In this document: piece after piece, positions 52,435-63,390 of the stretch
How the letters are laid out: each line of letters opens with the position of its first letter
Numbering within the stretch: the first letter of the stretch is position 1
Assembly (NCBI GenBank): GCA_030248195.1
Contig: JASAND010015484.1
Coordinates: forward strand, 1-64,000
Direction: 5' to 3'
Length of the DNA stretch: 64,000 bases
DNA from: Trissonchulus latispiculum
Taxonomy: Eukaryota; Nematoda; Enoplea; Enoplida; Ironidae
Position numbers and translations under genes: made by a program
The notes under the pieces: model-generated
Databases searched by the model: none
Seen by the model: only the letters and a program-made list of their open reading frames with translations
What the model was told of the DNA's origin: nothing

Positions 52435-53640
52435 TATGTCGTGTCGAAAACACAAATTTGACGTAATTGCAAATTTCGTCAACGAAAACGCAAATTTGCG
52501 TTTACGTTAACGAAAACACAAATGGTCCTCTCCCTTAAGGCTGGCTGGACTGTCAACAGTGTAAACTACGTGTAAACATGCATATGCAGAAGCGTTTACA
52601 CATTGAGTTACGTGTGTATGTAGGATATGTTGGATATGATTGGGACAAGAAATCACATAACAATTTGATGTTCCGCCCTAGTGGAGCAATTTTACTCGAC
52701 TTTTCTTGAAACTATTTCTACAGAAAAGTTAAAGGGAAACTGACATTACATTGATTACATTAGTTTAAATTAGACATTAAATTAAAGGTTAAGCATTAAA
52801 TATTATGGCTGTTTTGGTCGATTTTAGCTACACTTTTCTAAATGCAAATTTTTAGCAACAAGTTAGTGCGAAATTGTTTATAACATCGGAATCAGCAAGC
52901 CATGATCTTTCCTACAATACGAATATTATGATCTAATATTGCGCCAACCGCCGGCAGTAAGCTGTTGAAGTTGTCCAATTTTTCTTAGGCGGCGTTCCTT
53001 GATATGATCCCTTTAATATTATATTTAAAATCATGTTCAAGTATAATCCAATCACAATTAGTTTGGAGGTTTCATTTTTGATTACAGAAGGAAGATTTTT
53101 ACGTAAGAACGTAACTGCCCATAAGTTTGTATTTTTGTAAAACAGTGTTAAACAGTTAGATAATAATATTTCAATTCTTTCTAAATTGCTATTTCGACAT
53201 CGTCCCGTTAACTTTTACTTTTAGTGCTTAACCTTTAATTTAATGTCAGTTTCCCTTTAACTTTTCTGTAGAAATAGTTTCAAGAAAAGTCTTCCCGTTA
53301 ACTTTTAGTGCTTAACCTTTAATTTAATGTCAGTTTCCCTTTAACTTTTCTGTAGAAATAGTTTCAAGAAAAGTAGAGTAAAATTGCTCCACTAGGGCGG
53401 AGCATCAAATTGTTATGTGATTTCTTGGCCCAATCATATCCAACATATCCTACATACACACGTAACTCAATGTGTAAACGCTTCTGCATATGCATGTTTA
53501 CACATAGTTTACACTGTTTACACTGTCCAGCCAGCCTTAAGGGAGAGGACCATTTGTGTTTTCGTTAACGTAAACGCTAATTTGCGTTTTCGTTGACGAA
53601 ATTTGCAATTACGTCAAATTTGTGTTTTCGACACGACATA
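52435..53640. mobile_element. Long-TIR foldback element (TATGTCGTGTCGAAAACAC)
   Basis: Arms of about 330 bp begin TATGTCGTGTCGAAAACAC and end with its complement. They contain TTTGCGTTTACGTTAACG and TGTGTAAACGCTTC-type blocks. A 90-bp segment is repeated in direct tandem in the right arm (about 53210-53380). It is non-coding. Confidence 0.8.
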
Positions 53641-53652
53641 TACACATCATGT

Positions 53653-54031
53653 AGGGCCGACGGGAGGTATAAGCCGAATCGTATATATACATCTTATTAC
53701 GTTTAAAAAAACATGTATGCCTTTGAAGTTCCCATGACTGGCGGGCGGCTTCAGCTAACGGAAGAGCTGGGTTTAGTGAAGTCACAGCTGTCCATCAATG
53801 AAATTATTTTGCTGATTCCACTTGCAAGCAACTGCTTGCCTTGGTTAAAATATCTCTAGTGCCGACGTTTCTGGCATCTGTTGCACATTTCTGCAACAAG
53901 TGCCGACATGAAAGGGGAATTGTATCCGACACTGACAATAGAGCCAAGTCCTTCCCAAATAAAGTCACTCAAAGATAAAACCAGTATAATTAGCTTGGCT
54001 TGTACTTGACATTATACCTCCCGTCGGCTCT
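53653..54031. mobile_element. Small TIR element (AGGGCCGACGGGAGGTATAA)
   Basis: The left end AGGGCCGACGGGAGGTATAA mirrors the right end TTATACCTCCCGTCGGCTCT with two mismatches. The interior of about 340 bp is unassigned. No target duplication is evident. Confidence 0.7.
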
Positions 54032-54409
54032 AAGTCCTGTTCAGAAAAGTGAGTAGACATTAGTTGCGGAAATGATGTACTTTTGAGATACTTTTGAGAT
54101 CAGGCACCAGCAGGTGATATGAAATTATGTATTTATTTATGTTTTTTGTTTGGCCCAAATCTGATTTGGTCCAACTGTTACAAAAATCTATTACAATTAA
54201 TAAAACCACAAAAATGTTGTTCTTTCTTGGTCCAGTGAAAATTATTTTGAACAATGATAAGTGGGTGGAGAAGAACAGTATGAGGTTACTATTTACGTCT
54301 GAAGCAGCAGAACTGCAAAAACGACATCAGAAATATGCTTAACAACTGACATCGGTTTTTTCAAGACGACAACCACACATCGGAAATAATATAACCATAA
54401 CCATAGAGA

Positions 54410-55165
54410 CAGTAGCGTAGGTACAAAAAATTTTCAGGGGGGGCGGTGTTCACCGAGGACTTTTGAGGGGGGGGGGGTAAATTTTCTAGTTTTGCGTAAC
54501 ATGCACACTGCGTATTATACTGCAAGTTGTCCTATAAATGCAAAAGCATTCCATGGTTCATGTTTTCGACTTGTTACAACTGAAAGCGAAATCCTAAGTC
54601 CCAAATGGGGGGTCTAGGGGGCGGAGCCCCCCAGAAGTTGGCCATTAAACGCTATTGAAACATTTAATTCTTTATACATAATTTATCAATCAATTGACTA
54701 ACAACATTTTGTTCCTTTATTTATTATTTTCTACGTTTACTGTCTTGTCCGAAAACTGAAACTATTAGGTTGCTCCCATTAAGAACTGCGTATTCTGATC
54801 ATATCAACCAATTATGCCAAGGTTGAAGATTTTGGGAATAATAACGCAGGTAACAGTAAAACTGCAAAGCAACTTATACATACAAACATTTGTTAGCATG
54901 TTTAATGAAAAATAATGATTTTGATAATCGAAATAACCAAAATTCGCGCCGGAGGCGCGAAAATTTTTCTATTGGTTTAGAAAATGCATCAATGTTGAGC
55001 TAATTTGAAGCATTAATGTATATATAATTTGTGTATGTGTCTAATAAAGTTAAACGCCCGCGCTCCGCGCAGGCGTAAATTTTTCTTTTGCCCAATTTTT
55101 TCAGGGGGGCAAAGCCATTATTTCGGGGAGGGCGGCCCCCCGCCCCCCCCGTATCTACGCTAGTG
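54410..55165. mobile_element. hAT-like element with CAGTAGCGTAG ends
   Basis: The left end is CAGTAGCGTAGGTAC and the right end is GTATCTACGCTAGTG. The exact 8-bp flanks are CATAGAGA at 54402-54409 and 55166-55173. The interior carries the GGCGGAGCCCCCCAGAAGTT and GCGCCGGAGGCGCGAAA modules. Non-coding. Confidence 0.92.
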
Positions 55166-56368
55166 CATAGAGACACAACCACTGGTGGACACGGTGGTGC
55201 GGGCCCCCACGATAAAAATTTTGCAACCGGAGTGGAGCAGAGTTTGAGAAATGGATTTTGAAATTAAATCTGTTTTGAAATTTTCAATTCACTGCACTTT
55301 GATAAACCGGAAAAATGTTTAGAAATACTACACATTTTTAGGCAAAAATGGAAATTTCACATGAAAATTCAAACACATTTTAAGCTTTTTCTTAACAGAC
55401 ATTAAAAATGTTGCTAAGAATAAAAAAATTAACGCCGAAGGCGCCAAATTTTTTGTTTTTACCTTTTTTAAGTCTTTCTCCTTAATTTTTCATACCTACG
55501 ATGTTTGAGAACGAGTGCGAGATTTGCTATTGCTACATAAACTTTACATCACAATTATAAACAAAGTGCTATTCTTCTAAACTAAAACAGCAAAAATGTT
55601 GTTCTTTCTTAGTCCAGTTAACATTATTACGGAAAATGAGAACTGGGTGAAGAACAGTATGAGGTTGTCTGAAGCAGCTGAACTGCAAAAACGACTCCAG
55701 AAAGATGTGTAACAACTGAAATCGGTTTACTCAAACCATATATTAAACAACAGAACTATACATATACCACTGAAAACTAATTGAACTATTTTTGAGAACG
55801 AGTGAGAGATTTCCATTACATAAACCTTATACATGACATTCATAACAATTACCAAATGTCATTCTTGTAGACTACAACCACAAAATTGTTGTTCTTTCTT
55901 AACCGTATTATGCCAATAGTACCCAATCAACAAAACATCCATGGTGCGTTTTTTCGAGGGTGGACGATTTTTGGATTTGTCAATACTCACTGTCATGGCG
56001 TCAAGACCAAACGTTTACGAAGAAGGTAGTAAATGATTAAGCTACCTTAAGCATTACAATCAATGGTACCTATGTTCGTCGATGGACATGTGAGCAACTA
56101 AACCTTGCCGAGCTGCTTGCTGTCCTACGAAATTTACCGATTTATCGAAAATTGGCAAAATTAGCAATATATACAAAATGTTGTTCTTTCTTAGTCCAGT
56201 TAACATTATTTTGGAAAATGAGAACTGGGTGGAGAAGAACAGTATGAGGTACTATTTACGTCTGAAGCAGCAATAATCTGCAAAAACGACATCAAAAGAT
56301 GTGTACAAGTGACATCGGTTTTTTCAAGACGACAACCACACATCGGAAAACAGAACCATCCATACCAC

Positions 56369-56735
56369 CTGGCGGATCCAGGATATTGTGACGAGGGGTG
56401 TGGACCTCCACGACAACAATTATGAGAAATGTTCTTGTTTTTGAAATAAATCGGTTTTAAAATATTTAATTCCTTGGACTTTGAAGAACCGCAAAAATGT
56501 TTAGACATTTTATTACACATTTTTTGGCAAAATGAAATTAATTTTATTATTTTCCAATTTCAAACGCATTTCAAGTTTTTTCTTCATAGGCAATATAATA
56601 TATATGTTGTTAAGAAGAAAAATTAGCGATGCAAAATTTTTTGTATTTGCCCTTTTCTATCTTCTCTACCCTTAATTTTTCCTGCCATCGAATCGTGACA
56701 AGGGGAATGGCGCCTCACAACTGGATCCGCCGCTG
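56369..56735. mobile_element. hAT-like MITE with GGCGGATCCAGG ends
   Basis: The left end CTGGCGGATCCAGG is slightly degraded. The right end is CTGGATCCGCCGCTG. The exact 8-bp flanks are CATACCAC at 56361-56368 and 56736-56743. Confidence 0.88.
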
Positions 56736-57305
56736 CATACCACTGAACAGCTATATATATATGTAATTTAAACTTCTTGAAATGTTCTTGTAAACCAATA
56801 CTTGGACTCATTCTACAGGGGGGGGGGGGGGCATAAACACACACCCCTCCCCAAAGAAGAGTGGGTGTCCCTTTTGGTACCAACTTTTGAACTGAAAAAA
56901 TCGCTCAGAAGTCCAAATTTTCAAAACATTTTCGGCTTCACCGGGGATTTTTGGTCGATTTTTGACTATTTATGCACTAGATCCGCTTACTCTTTGGCGA
57001 TTACTATAAAAATAGCGCAATTTTTAGCATGATTTTAGAAAATTTTGGAAAATTCCCCCCAAAATGACTCGCCCAAAGAGCCCCACCCCAAGAAAAATTC
57101 ACTCGAATAAGCCCTGAAAACCACAAAAATATTGGTCTTTCTTAGTCCAGTTAACATTATTTTGGATAAATGAGAACTGGGTGGAGAAGAACAGTATGAG
57201 GTACTATTTACGTCTGAAGCAGCAATAATCTGCAAAAACGACATCAAAAGATGTGTACAACTGACATCGGTTTTTTCAAGACGACAACCAAACATCGGAA
57301 AACAG

Positions 57306-59045
57306 ATGACCCAAGGCTGACCAGATCTGGTTCATCTGGTTCAAAGTTGAACCAGTTCCTGGTTCAAGCTACTGGAGATAGCTGGAAGGCTGATATTTTG
57401 CATACAAAGGTTATTGGGCATGGGAAGCTCACTGGTGGTGTTATTTTGGCGATCCGACCTATGGTTGGCCAGATCTGGTCCATCTGGTTCAAAGTTAAAC
57501 CAGTTCCTGGTTCAAGCTACAGGAGATAGCTGGAAGGCTGACATTTGGCATACAAAGGTTATTGGGCATGGGGAATTCACTGGTGGTGTTATTTTGGGGA
57601 TCCGACGCATGGCTGGCCAGATCTGGTTCAACTGGTTCAAAGTTGAACCAGTTCCTGGTTCAAGCTACTGGAGATAGCTGGAAGGCTGACATTTGGCATA
57701 CAAAGGTTATTGGGCATGGGGAATTCACTGGTGCTGTTATTTTGGGGATCCGACCCTTGGCTGGCCAGATCTGGTTCAACTGGTTCAAAGTTGAACCAGT
57801 TCCTGGTTCAAGCTACTGGAGATAGCTGGAAGGCTGATATTTGGCATACAAAGGTTATTGGGCATGGGGAATCCACTGGTGGTGTTATTTTGGGGATCCG
57901 ACCCATTGCTGGCCAGATCTGGTTCATCTGGTTCAAAGTTGAACCAGTTCCTGGTTCAAGCTACTGGAGATAGCTGGAAGGCTGATATTTGGCATACAAA
58001 GGTTATTGGGCATGGGGAATCCACTGGTGGTGTTATTTTGGGGATCCGACCCATGGCTGGTCAGATCTGGTTCAACTGGTTCAAAGTTGAACCAGTTCCT
58101 GGTTCAAGCGACTGGAGATAGCTGGAAGGCTGATATTTGGCATACAAAGGTTATTGGGCATGGGGAATTCACTGGTGGTGTTATTTTGGGGATCCGACCC
58201 ATGGCTGGCCAGATCTGGCTCAACTGGTTCAAAGTTGAACCAGTTCCTGGTTCAAGCTACTGGAGATAGCTGGAAGGCTGATATTTGGCATACAAAGATT
58301 ATTGGGCATGGGGAATTCACCGGTGGTGTTATTTTGGGGATCCCACCATGGCTGGTCAGATCTGGCTCAACTGGTTCAAAGTTGAACCAGTTCCTGGTTC
58401 AAGCTACTGGAGATAGCTGGAAGGCTGATATTTGGCATACAAAGGATATTAGGCATGGGAAATTCATGGTGGTGTTATTTTGGGGATCCGACCCATGGCT
58501 GGCCAGATCTGGTTCAACTGGTTCAAAGTTGAACCAGTTCCTGGTTCAAGCGACTGGAGATAGCTGGAAGGCTGATATTTGCATACAAAGGTTATTGGGC
58601 ATGGGGAATTCACTGGTGGTGTTATTTTGGGGATCCGACCCATGGCTGGCCAGATCTGGTTCAACTGGTTCAAAGTTGAACCAGTTCATGGTTCAAGCTA
58701 CTGGAGATAGCTGGAAGGCTGATATTTGGCATACAAAGGTTATTGGGCATGGGGAATTCACTGGTGGTGTTATTTTGGGGATCCGACGCATGGCTGGCCA
58801 GATCTGGTTCAACTGGTTCAAAGTTGAACCAGTTCCTGGTTCAAGCGACTGGAAATAGGTGGAAGGCTGATATTTGGCATACAAAGGTTATTGGGCATGG
58901 GGAATTCACTGGTGGTGTTATTTTGGGGATCCGACGCATGGCTGGCCAGATCTGGTTCAACTGGTTCAAAGTTGAACCAGTTCCTGGTTCAGGCTACTGG
59001 AGATAGCTGGAAGGCTGACATTTGGCATACAAATGTTATTGGACA
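57306..59045 (+). repeat. 148-bp satellite, about 12 copies
   Basis: CCAGATCTGGTTCAACTGG recurs every 148 bp from about 57322 to 58947. Each unit contains an inverted repeat, ACTGGTTCAA then TTGAACCAGT, plus GGATCC and GAATTC sites. Open frames of 87 codons (and one of 234) cross several units, but 148 is not a multiple of three and the frame rotates, so these are not genes. Confidence 0.95.
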
Positions 59046-59129
59046 TGCGAATTGGTCATACCACCTAAAACAGCGTTTTTCGGAGTTTCGGAGCCTTAAA
59101 AGGCGGCGCTCCCAAAAATTGGAAGAAGG

Positions 59130-60050
59130 ACAAGTAGGAAAAATGCTCCTTGCAGTCGCATGTAAAATGCAATATGAGCTATGAGGGTCAACATTTAAAT
59201 GTGTCAAGGACAAGATGTAAAACGTCTAATATGAGCCAGCATCTAAATCGGTAAAGGACAAGCTGTAACTGGCTAATATGAGCCGCTACGTTTCTCTTGG
59301 GCTCATATTGACGCGAGGATACTAAGTTGAGTTAACTCTTTTGCACTTTTCAAATTCGCATATATATACGTATGCATAATTGTCCTGACATACATTGTGT
59401 ATTTAGACATTGGTGTGCTCTTGATACAATAAGTAAAGTCAATCGTACGACACCGTGGATAAGCACACATCAAATTTTTACAGATGAGTTGTGTATTTTG
59501 TTGTATAAATGCTATGTACAGTGAGCCGATAGTGAAGACGATACCGGTTTACAGGAGCTTTATACATTTGTTTCTAGTATTTCAGTGTTTCAAAACTGGT
59601 ATATGCCGAATATATTCCACCTAATACAACTTTAAAGGGGAGAACTTTAGCTGTATAAAGTGTTCAGATACCTTAAATTCGGTGTTTGAGCTAGCAAAAT
59701 TAGATTCAGTCAGGACATCTGTAACCAAACATTATATACATGAAGCTATTGATATTACGCAAATCGATGAGGATTTGTTCAGAGACTTGTGAATAAACGT
59801 AAAGAGTCTGCAGGCAAAATGGTAAGATGTCGTCGTGATGTTAAGCCGTTGAAACCACGGCAGCGAGCGTCAATATGAGCCCAAGAGAAACGTAGCGGCT
59901 CATATCAGCCAGTTACAGCTTGTCCTTTACCGATTTAGATGCTGGCTCATATTAGACGTTTTACATCTTGTCCTTGACACATTTAAATGTTGACCCTCAT
60001 AGCTCATATTGCATTTTACATGCGACTGCAAGGAGCATTTTTCCTACTTG
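59130..60050. mobile_element. Long-TIR element, ACAAGTAGGAAAAATGCTCC family, copy 3
   Basis: Inverted arms of about 185 bp begin ACAAGTAGGAAAAATGCTCC and close with the complement. Subterminal GGACAAGATGTAAAACG and AATATGAGCC repeats as in copy 1. The central about 550 bp is AT-rich with no recognised frame. Confidence 0.8.
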
Positions 60051-60067
60051 CATATATATATATATAT

Positions 60068-60705
60068 TTGCCCTTTTCTATCTTCTCTATCCTTAATTTT
60101 TCCTACCATCGAATCGCGACAAGAGGGGGGGCGCCTCACCCCTGGATCCGCGTCTGCATACCACTGAACTGTGTAATTTAAACTTCTTGAAATGTTCTTG
60201 TAAACCAAAACTTGGACTTATTCTACTGGGGGGGGGCATAAACACCCCCCCCCCTCAAAGAAAAGTGGGTGCCCCTTTTGGTACCAACTTTTGTACTGAA
60301 GAAATCGCTCAGAAGGCCGTATTTTCAAAAATTTTCCGGCTTCACCGGGGATTTTTGGTTGATTTTTGACTATATATTTATGCACTAAATCTGCTTACTC
60401 TTTGGCGATTATTATAAAAATAGCGCAATTTTTAGCATGATTTTAGAAAATTTTGGAAACTTTCCACAAAATTAACTCGCCCAAAGAGCCTAACCCCAAG
60501 AAAAATCCCCACGAATAAGCCCTGAAAACCACAAAAATGTTGGTCTTTCTTAGTCCAGTTAACATTATTTTGGATAATGAGAACTGGGTGGAGAAGAACA
60601 GTAAGAGGTACTAACTATTTACGTCCGAAGCAGCAGAACTGCAAAAACGACATCAGAAAGATGTGTACTGACATCGGTTTTTTAAAGACGACAAAGACGG
60701 AAAAT
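60068..60705 (+). repeat. Direct duplicate of 56650-57307
   Basis: The order is the same as in the upstream copy: TTTGCCCTTTTCTATCTTCT, the hAT right end with CATACCAC, TTGAAATGTTCTTGTAAACC, a G-tract with GCATAAACAC, then the 190-bp interspersed repeat. The two copies lie 3.4 kb apart with the 148-bp satellite and a long-TIR element between them. Confidence 0.8.
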
Positions 60706-60726
60706 AGTACCATGAGAAGCTGATGA

Positions 60727-61533
60727 ATGACGTTAGACTGCACCTGGAGAAGCGCCTTGCCGTGGTGGTGCGGCAGAAACCCTCCCTGGGATTCCCTGGT
60801 TGGTTCCCCCGGGAAGAGGGCAACAAAAGGCTCTCGTTACCTGGCCCCTTGTGGTCCTACTCCTACTCCTATTCCGGAGGCCCCTCCTTTGGACCCACCT
60901 TGGTGCCTTTCAGTCGGGTTTTTGGCAGGAGACCCCGGTAAGCCGGTATACTGGGGTCTCCTGCTGCTGCGCGCCGGCGATGTAGAACGAAACCCTGGCC
61001 CTATCTGGCCGTGTCCCATTTGTAACCGAAATGCCCCCAAGAACTGTGTACGATGCACCGCCTGTGGCGGCTGGGCGCATCTGAGGCCGTGTTCCGGCCT
61101 ATCCTCATTCCGTGGCTACGACCAATATTCCTGGAAGTGTGCGCATTGTCTCCCGCCCCCTCCGCCCCCTGCCACCCCTCCCTCTCCAGCTGCCCCTCCC
61201 ATTCCCCTGCTGGCTGCTACTGCCCCACAGGCCGCTGCAGCTGCTAGTACAGCTGCGACGCGTATCCATCCCACAGTCAGACCTCGACCAGCCCCGGACC
61301 CGCTGGCCAGAAAACAGCTGAAAATCTGGCAGTGGAACGCTGGGGGTCTGAGGGCGAAGAAGGAATGGATCGAGAAAACCTTGGCGGACCAGAACATCGA
61401 TATTGCGCTGCTGCAAGAAACCCACTTGCAGGGAGAGGCGGCGCCATCATCCTTCAAAGGATACAACGCAGAATGGCAGCACAGGAATAACGCTGAGCCG
61501 TCGACAGGCTCGGGGAAGGGAGAGGCGGAGTGA
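60727..61533 (+). pseudogene. LINE ORF 5' part: 2A-like motif, PHD finger, endonuclease start
   Basis: A Pro-rich N-terminus is followed by a 2A-like GDVERNPGP (residues 84-92, bases 60976-61002) after a hydrophobic YWGLLLLRA stretch. In the family this makes the ribosome skip the bond between the last Gly and Pro. Next is a C4HC3 finger: Cys96, 99, 110, 113, His118, Cys122, 138, 141. After a Pro/Ala linker comes KIWQWNAGGLRAKK and IALLQETHL, the AP-endonuclease N-terminus with its Asn and Glu catalytic positions. The frame breaks by frameshift near 61495. The ATG used (60727) straddles the target duplication, so the native start may differ. Confidence 0.8.
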
Positions 61534-63380
61534 GGCTCGAGGCAGAGGCGGAGGAAAGGGCGGTGGAGTCAGTATCCTAATCAAGGATACTATCACCTAT
61601 TCGCGGACCTCGAGAACTCTGACTGCTGCGGCTGACCAGTCGACGGATGCAGTGGAGGTCAGAATTTACCTGAAGGGAGCTGAATACACCTTGACCAGTG
61701 TGTACGTGCCTCCTATTCAGCGCCAGACAGAAGAACAGCGGACCCAAAATTTCGATCCAGCTGCCCTCCCCTCAGACCGGAACAGCTTTATCGGGGGAGA
61801 TCTGAACACGCACTCCCTACGTGGGAGAACGAAACCAACCCGACGACCTCGGAGATCTGGTTGACGAATGGCTGGCTACTGAAGACATGGTGGTACTCAA
61901 CAATGGCTGCCCCACCCGTCTGGGTGCCAATCCGCGGGAAGGCCCCACAGCACCTGACCTCACCATCTGCAAATCGGCCCTCGCCCTGTCCACGACATGG
62001 GAGGTACAGCAGACAACACTGTCGGACCACCAACCAATCCTCACCACTCTCACCCTCCCATCTGTGCCTGGTAGCCCCGGCGCTCGGGGCCCACCGAAGT
62101 GGGCCTTTAGGAAGGCCAACTGGAACAATTTCAGGAATCTGCTCCAGCAAAGCATGGATCACGCCCCTGACCCTGCTACCGTTGGCACCCTCAAAGCATC
62201 CAAGTATTTGACTGATGCGACCATCTCGGCTGCCAGGAGAAGCATTCCAAGGGGAAATGTGGTGAAACGGGCCCCCTGGGGGTGCCAGGAAGCGGAGGAC
62301 GCCATACAGAAATGCCGTGCCCTTCGAGAAAGAGCTAGTGTCGACGAAGCTGGAAGGCAACAATGGATTGCCGCTAAACGAGAAGCTGTTGCCCTCATCA
62401 GAACTTTGAAGACAGACAGCTGGAGAAGCTTCGCATCCACCCTCAAGGCCCGAACAGACCCAAGATCAGTTTGGGCAGTTATCCACTCGATCGACGGCAA
62501 AATTGCTAAATCAAATCCAAATCAGGTGATCCATTCCAATGGCAAACAACTCTCCACCGACAGGGAAAAGGCAAGGGCCTTCATCCGACAGTACTCGTCC
62601 GTCAGCTACGTCAAGCCGTCAGCAGAAAGAAAGAAAATCCGCATTCAAATCAGACAGCGCCTACACCGTCTGGATGAAACTCAGTCACAGCACCCAGCCA
62701 GCTCACCCTTTACCACGAAGCTGCAATCCGGACACCTGCGAGGAGACGGAAGCAAACTAATTTCTGAAATCTGGAAAGTCCTGCATCAGCTGGACGAACG
62801 GAGCATCCATTTCACATTTCAGTGGATACCGTCGCACATAGGAATCAACGGAAATGAGCTGGCCGATGAAGCGGCTAAATTGGCTTCTACGCTGCCACAG
62901 GCAGATGTGCCTGTCGACTACTCAACGGCAAAATCAACTATCAAGCGACACTACCGGAACGAGTCGTTGGAAAATCAGAAAACCTACGATCAGATGGGAA
63001 TCTACAATGGCCGGTCCAGAGCGGCCACCGCAGCGGAAATAACAATGACCAGGAAGGAGCGTGTTCTGTTGGCACAATTGAGAGCCAATGGACACTGCAA
63101 TCTACTGGCCCAGTACCGACACCGAATCGGTATCTCTGCTTCCCCGGCCTGTCCTAACTGTGGGCACCCGGAGGAAGATATCCTCCACTCTTTTTATCCA
63201 TTGTCCGGCCCATACGGCAATGCGCCCGGCACCTTGGCCCCAACCCCACCATCTCGGTCCTATCGGAGGAGCCCCGGGCAATCCTGGAGTTCCTCAATGG
63301 TGTGGGGAGGTATTAACCTCTCCAATCATATTGAGACCCCTCCCAGACGATCCAGGAAATCACAACAATCACAACAACAA
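60738..63380 (+). mobile_element. I/Ingi-like non-LTR retrotransposon with 2A-like motif, RT deleted
   Basis: GC-rich DNA contrasts with its AT-rich surroundings, suggesting recent arrival or different codon selection. The order is a 2A-like motif, PHD-type finger, AP endonuclease, an RT region mostly missing, RNase H, a Cys/His knuckle, then a (CAA)-rich tail. TGACGTTAGA flanks it at 60728-60737 and 63381-63390, a 10-bp target duplication. An RNase H downstream of the RT is found in the I, Ingi, R1, LOA and Tad groups. The duplication shows the deletion was internal, not a 5' truncation. Confidence 0.85.
61490..61866 (+). pseudogene. LINE endonuclease middle part (second frame)
   Basis: After the frameshift the frame continues GGGVSILIKDT, YTLTSVYVPP and SFIGGDLNTHS. 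The GGDLNTHS segment is the endonuclease Gly-Asp-x-Asn core. A further frameshift near 61820 moves the reading to the third frame. Confidence 0.8.
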
Positions 63381-63383
63381 TGA
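61821..63383 (+). pseudogene. LINE endonuclease end fused to RNase H (RT deleted)
   Basis: The 520-codon frame opens with the end of the endonuclease (TAPDLTICKS, then LSDHQPILTTL with the Ser-Asp-His core). A helical linker follows (62100-62630). Around 62630-62760 the reading jumps straight to RNase H: HFTFQWIPSHIGINGNELAD (62811-62870), the last catalytic segment. No RT motifs (no YxDD, no SGVPQG) lie between. The C-terminus has CPNCGHPEEDILHS, a knuckle lacking its final Cys. A functional element would need about 500 more residues. Confidence 0.8.
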
Positions 63384-63390
63384 CGTTAGA

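Larger units (their letters stand above)
54212..57307. repeat. Four copies of a ~190-bp interspersed repeat
   Basis: Copies at about 54212-54400, 55594-55735, 56176-56355 and 57112-57307 share TTCTTTCTTAGTCCAGTTAA, GAACTGGGTGGAGAAGAACA and GACATCGGTTTTTTCAAGAC in order. A fifth is at 60532-60705. Sequence between copies (54032-54211, 55174-55593, 55736-56175, 56744-57111) holds no recognisable gene. Confidence 0.8.

Noticed and set aside
55980..56160. Possible zinc-finger (FLYWCH-like) exon, with MASRPNVYEEG and TYVRRWTCEQ segments in different frames
   Set aside because: There are too few pattern residues, a frameshift is needed, and there is no second Cys/His cluster.
57322..57400. tRNA-like GGTTCAA boxes
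   Set aside because: GGTTCAA occurs in every satellite unit, but there is no A box or cloverleaf around it.
57414..59184. Series of 87-codon and one 234-codon open frames as a repeat protein
   Set aside because: They follow a 148-bp satellite whose period is not divisible by three. The same DNA is read in all frames, with no start context or conserved domain.
61788..62363. Minus-strand 191-codon frame overlapping the GC-rich LINE
   Set aside because: It is a shadow frame of the GC-rich endonuclease coding strand, which has recognisable motifs on the plus strand.
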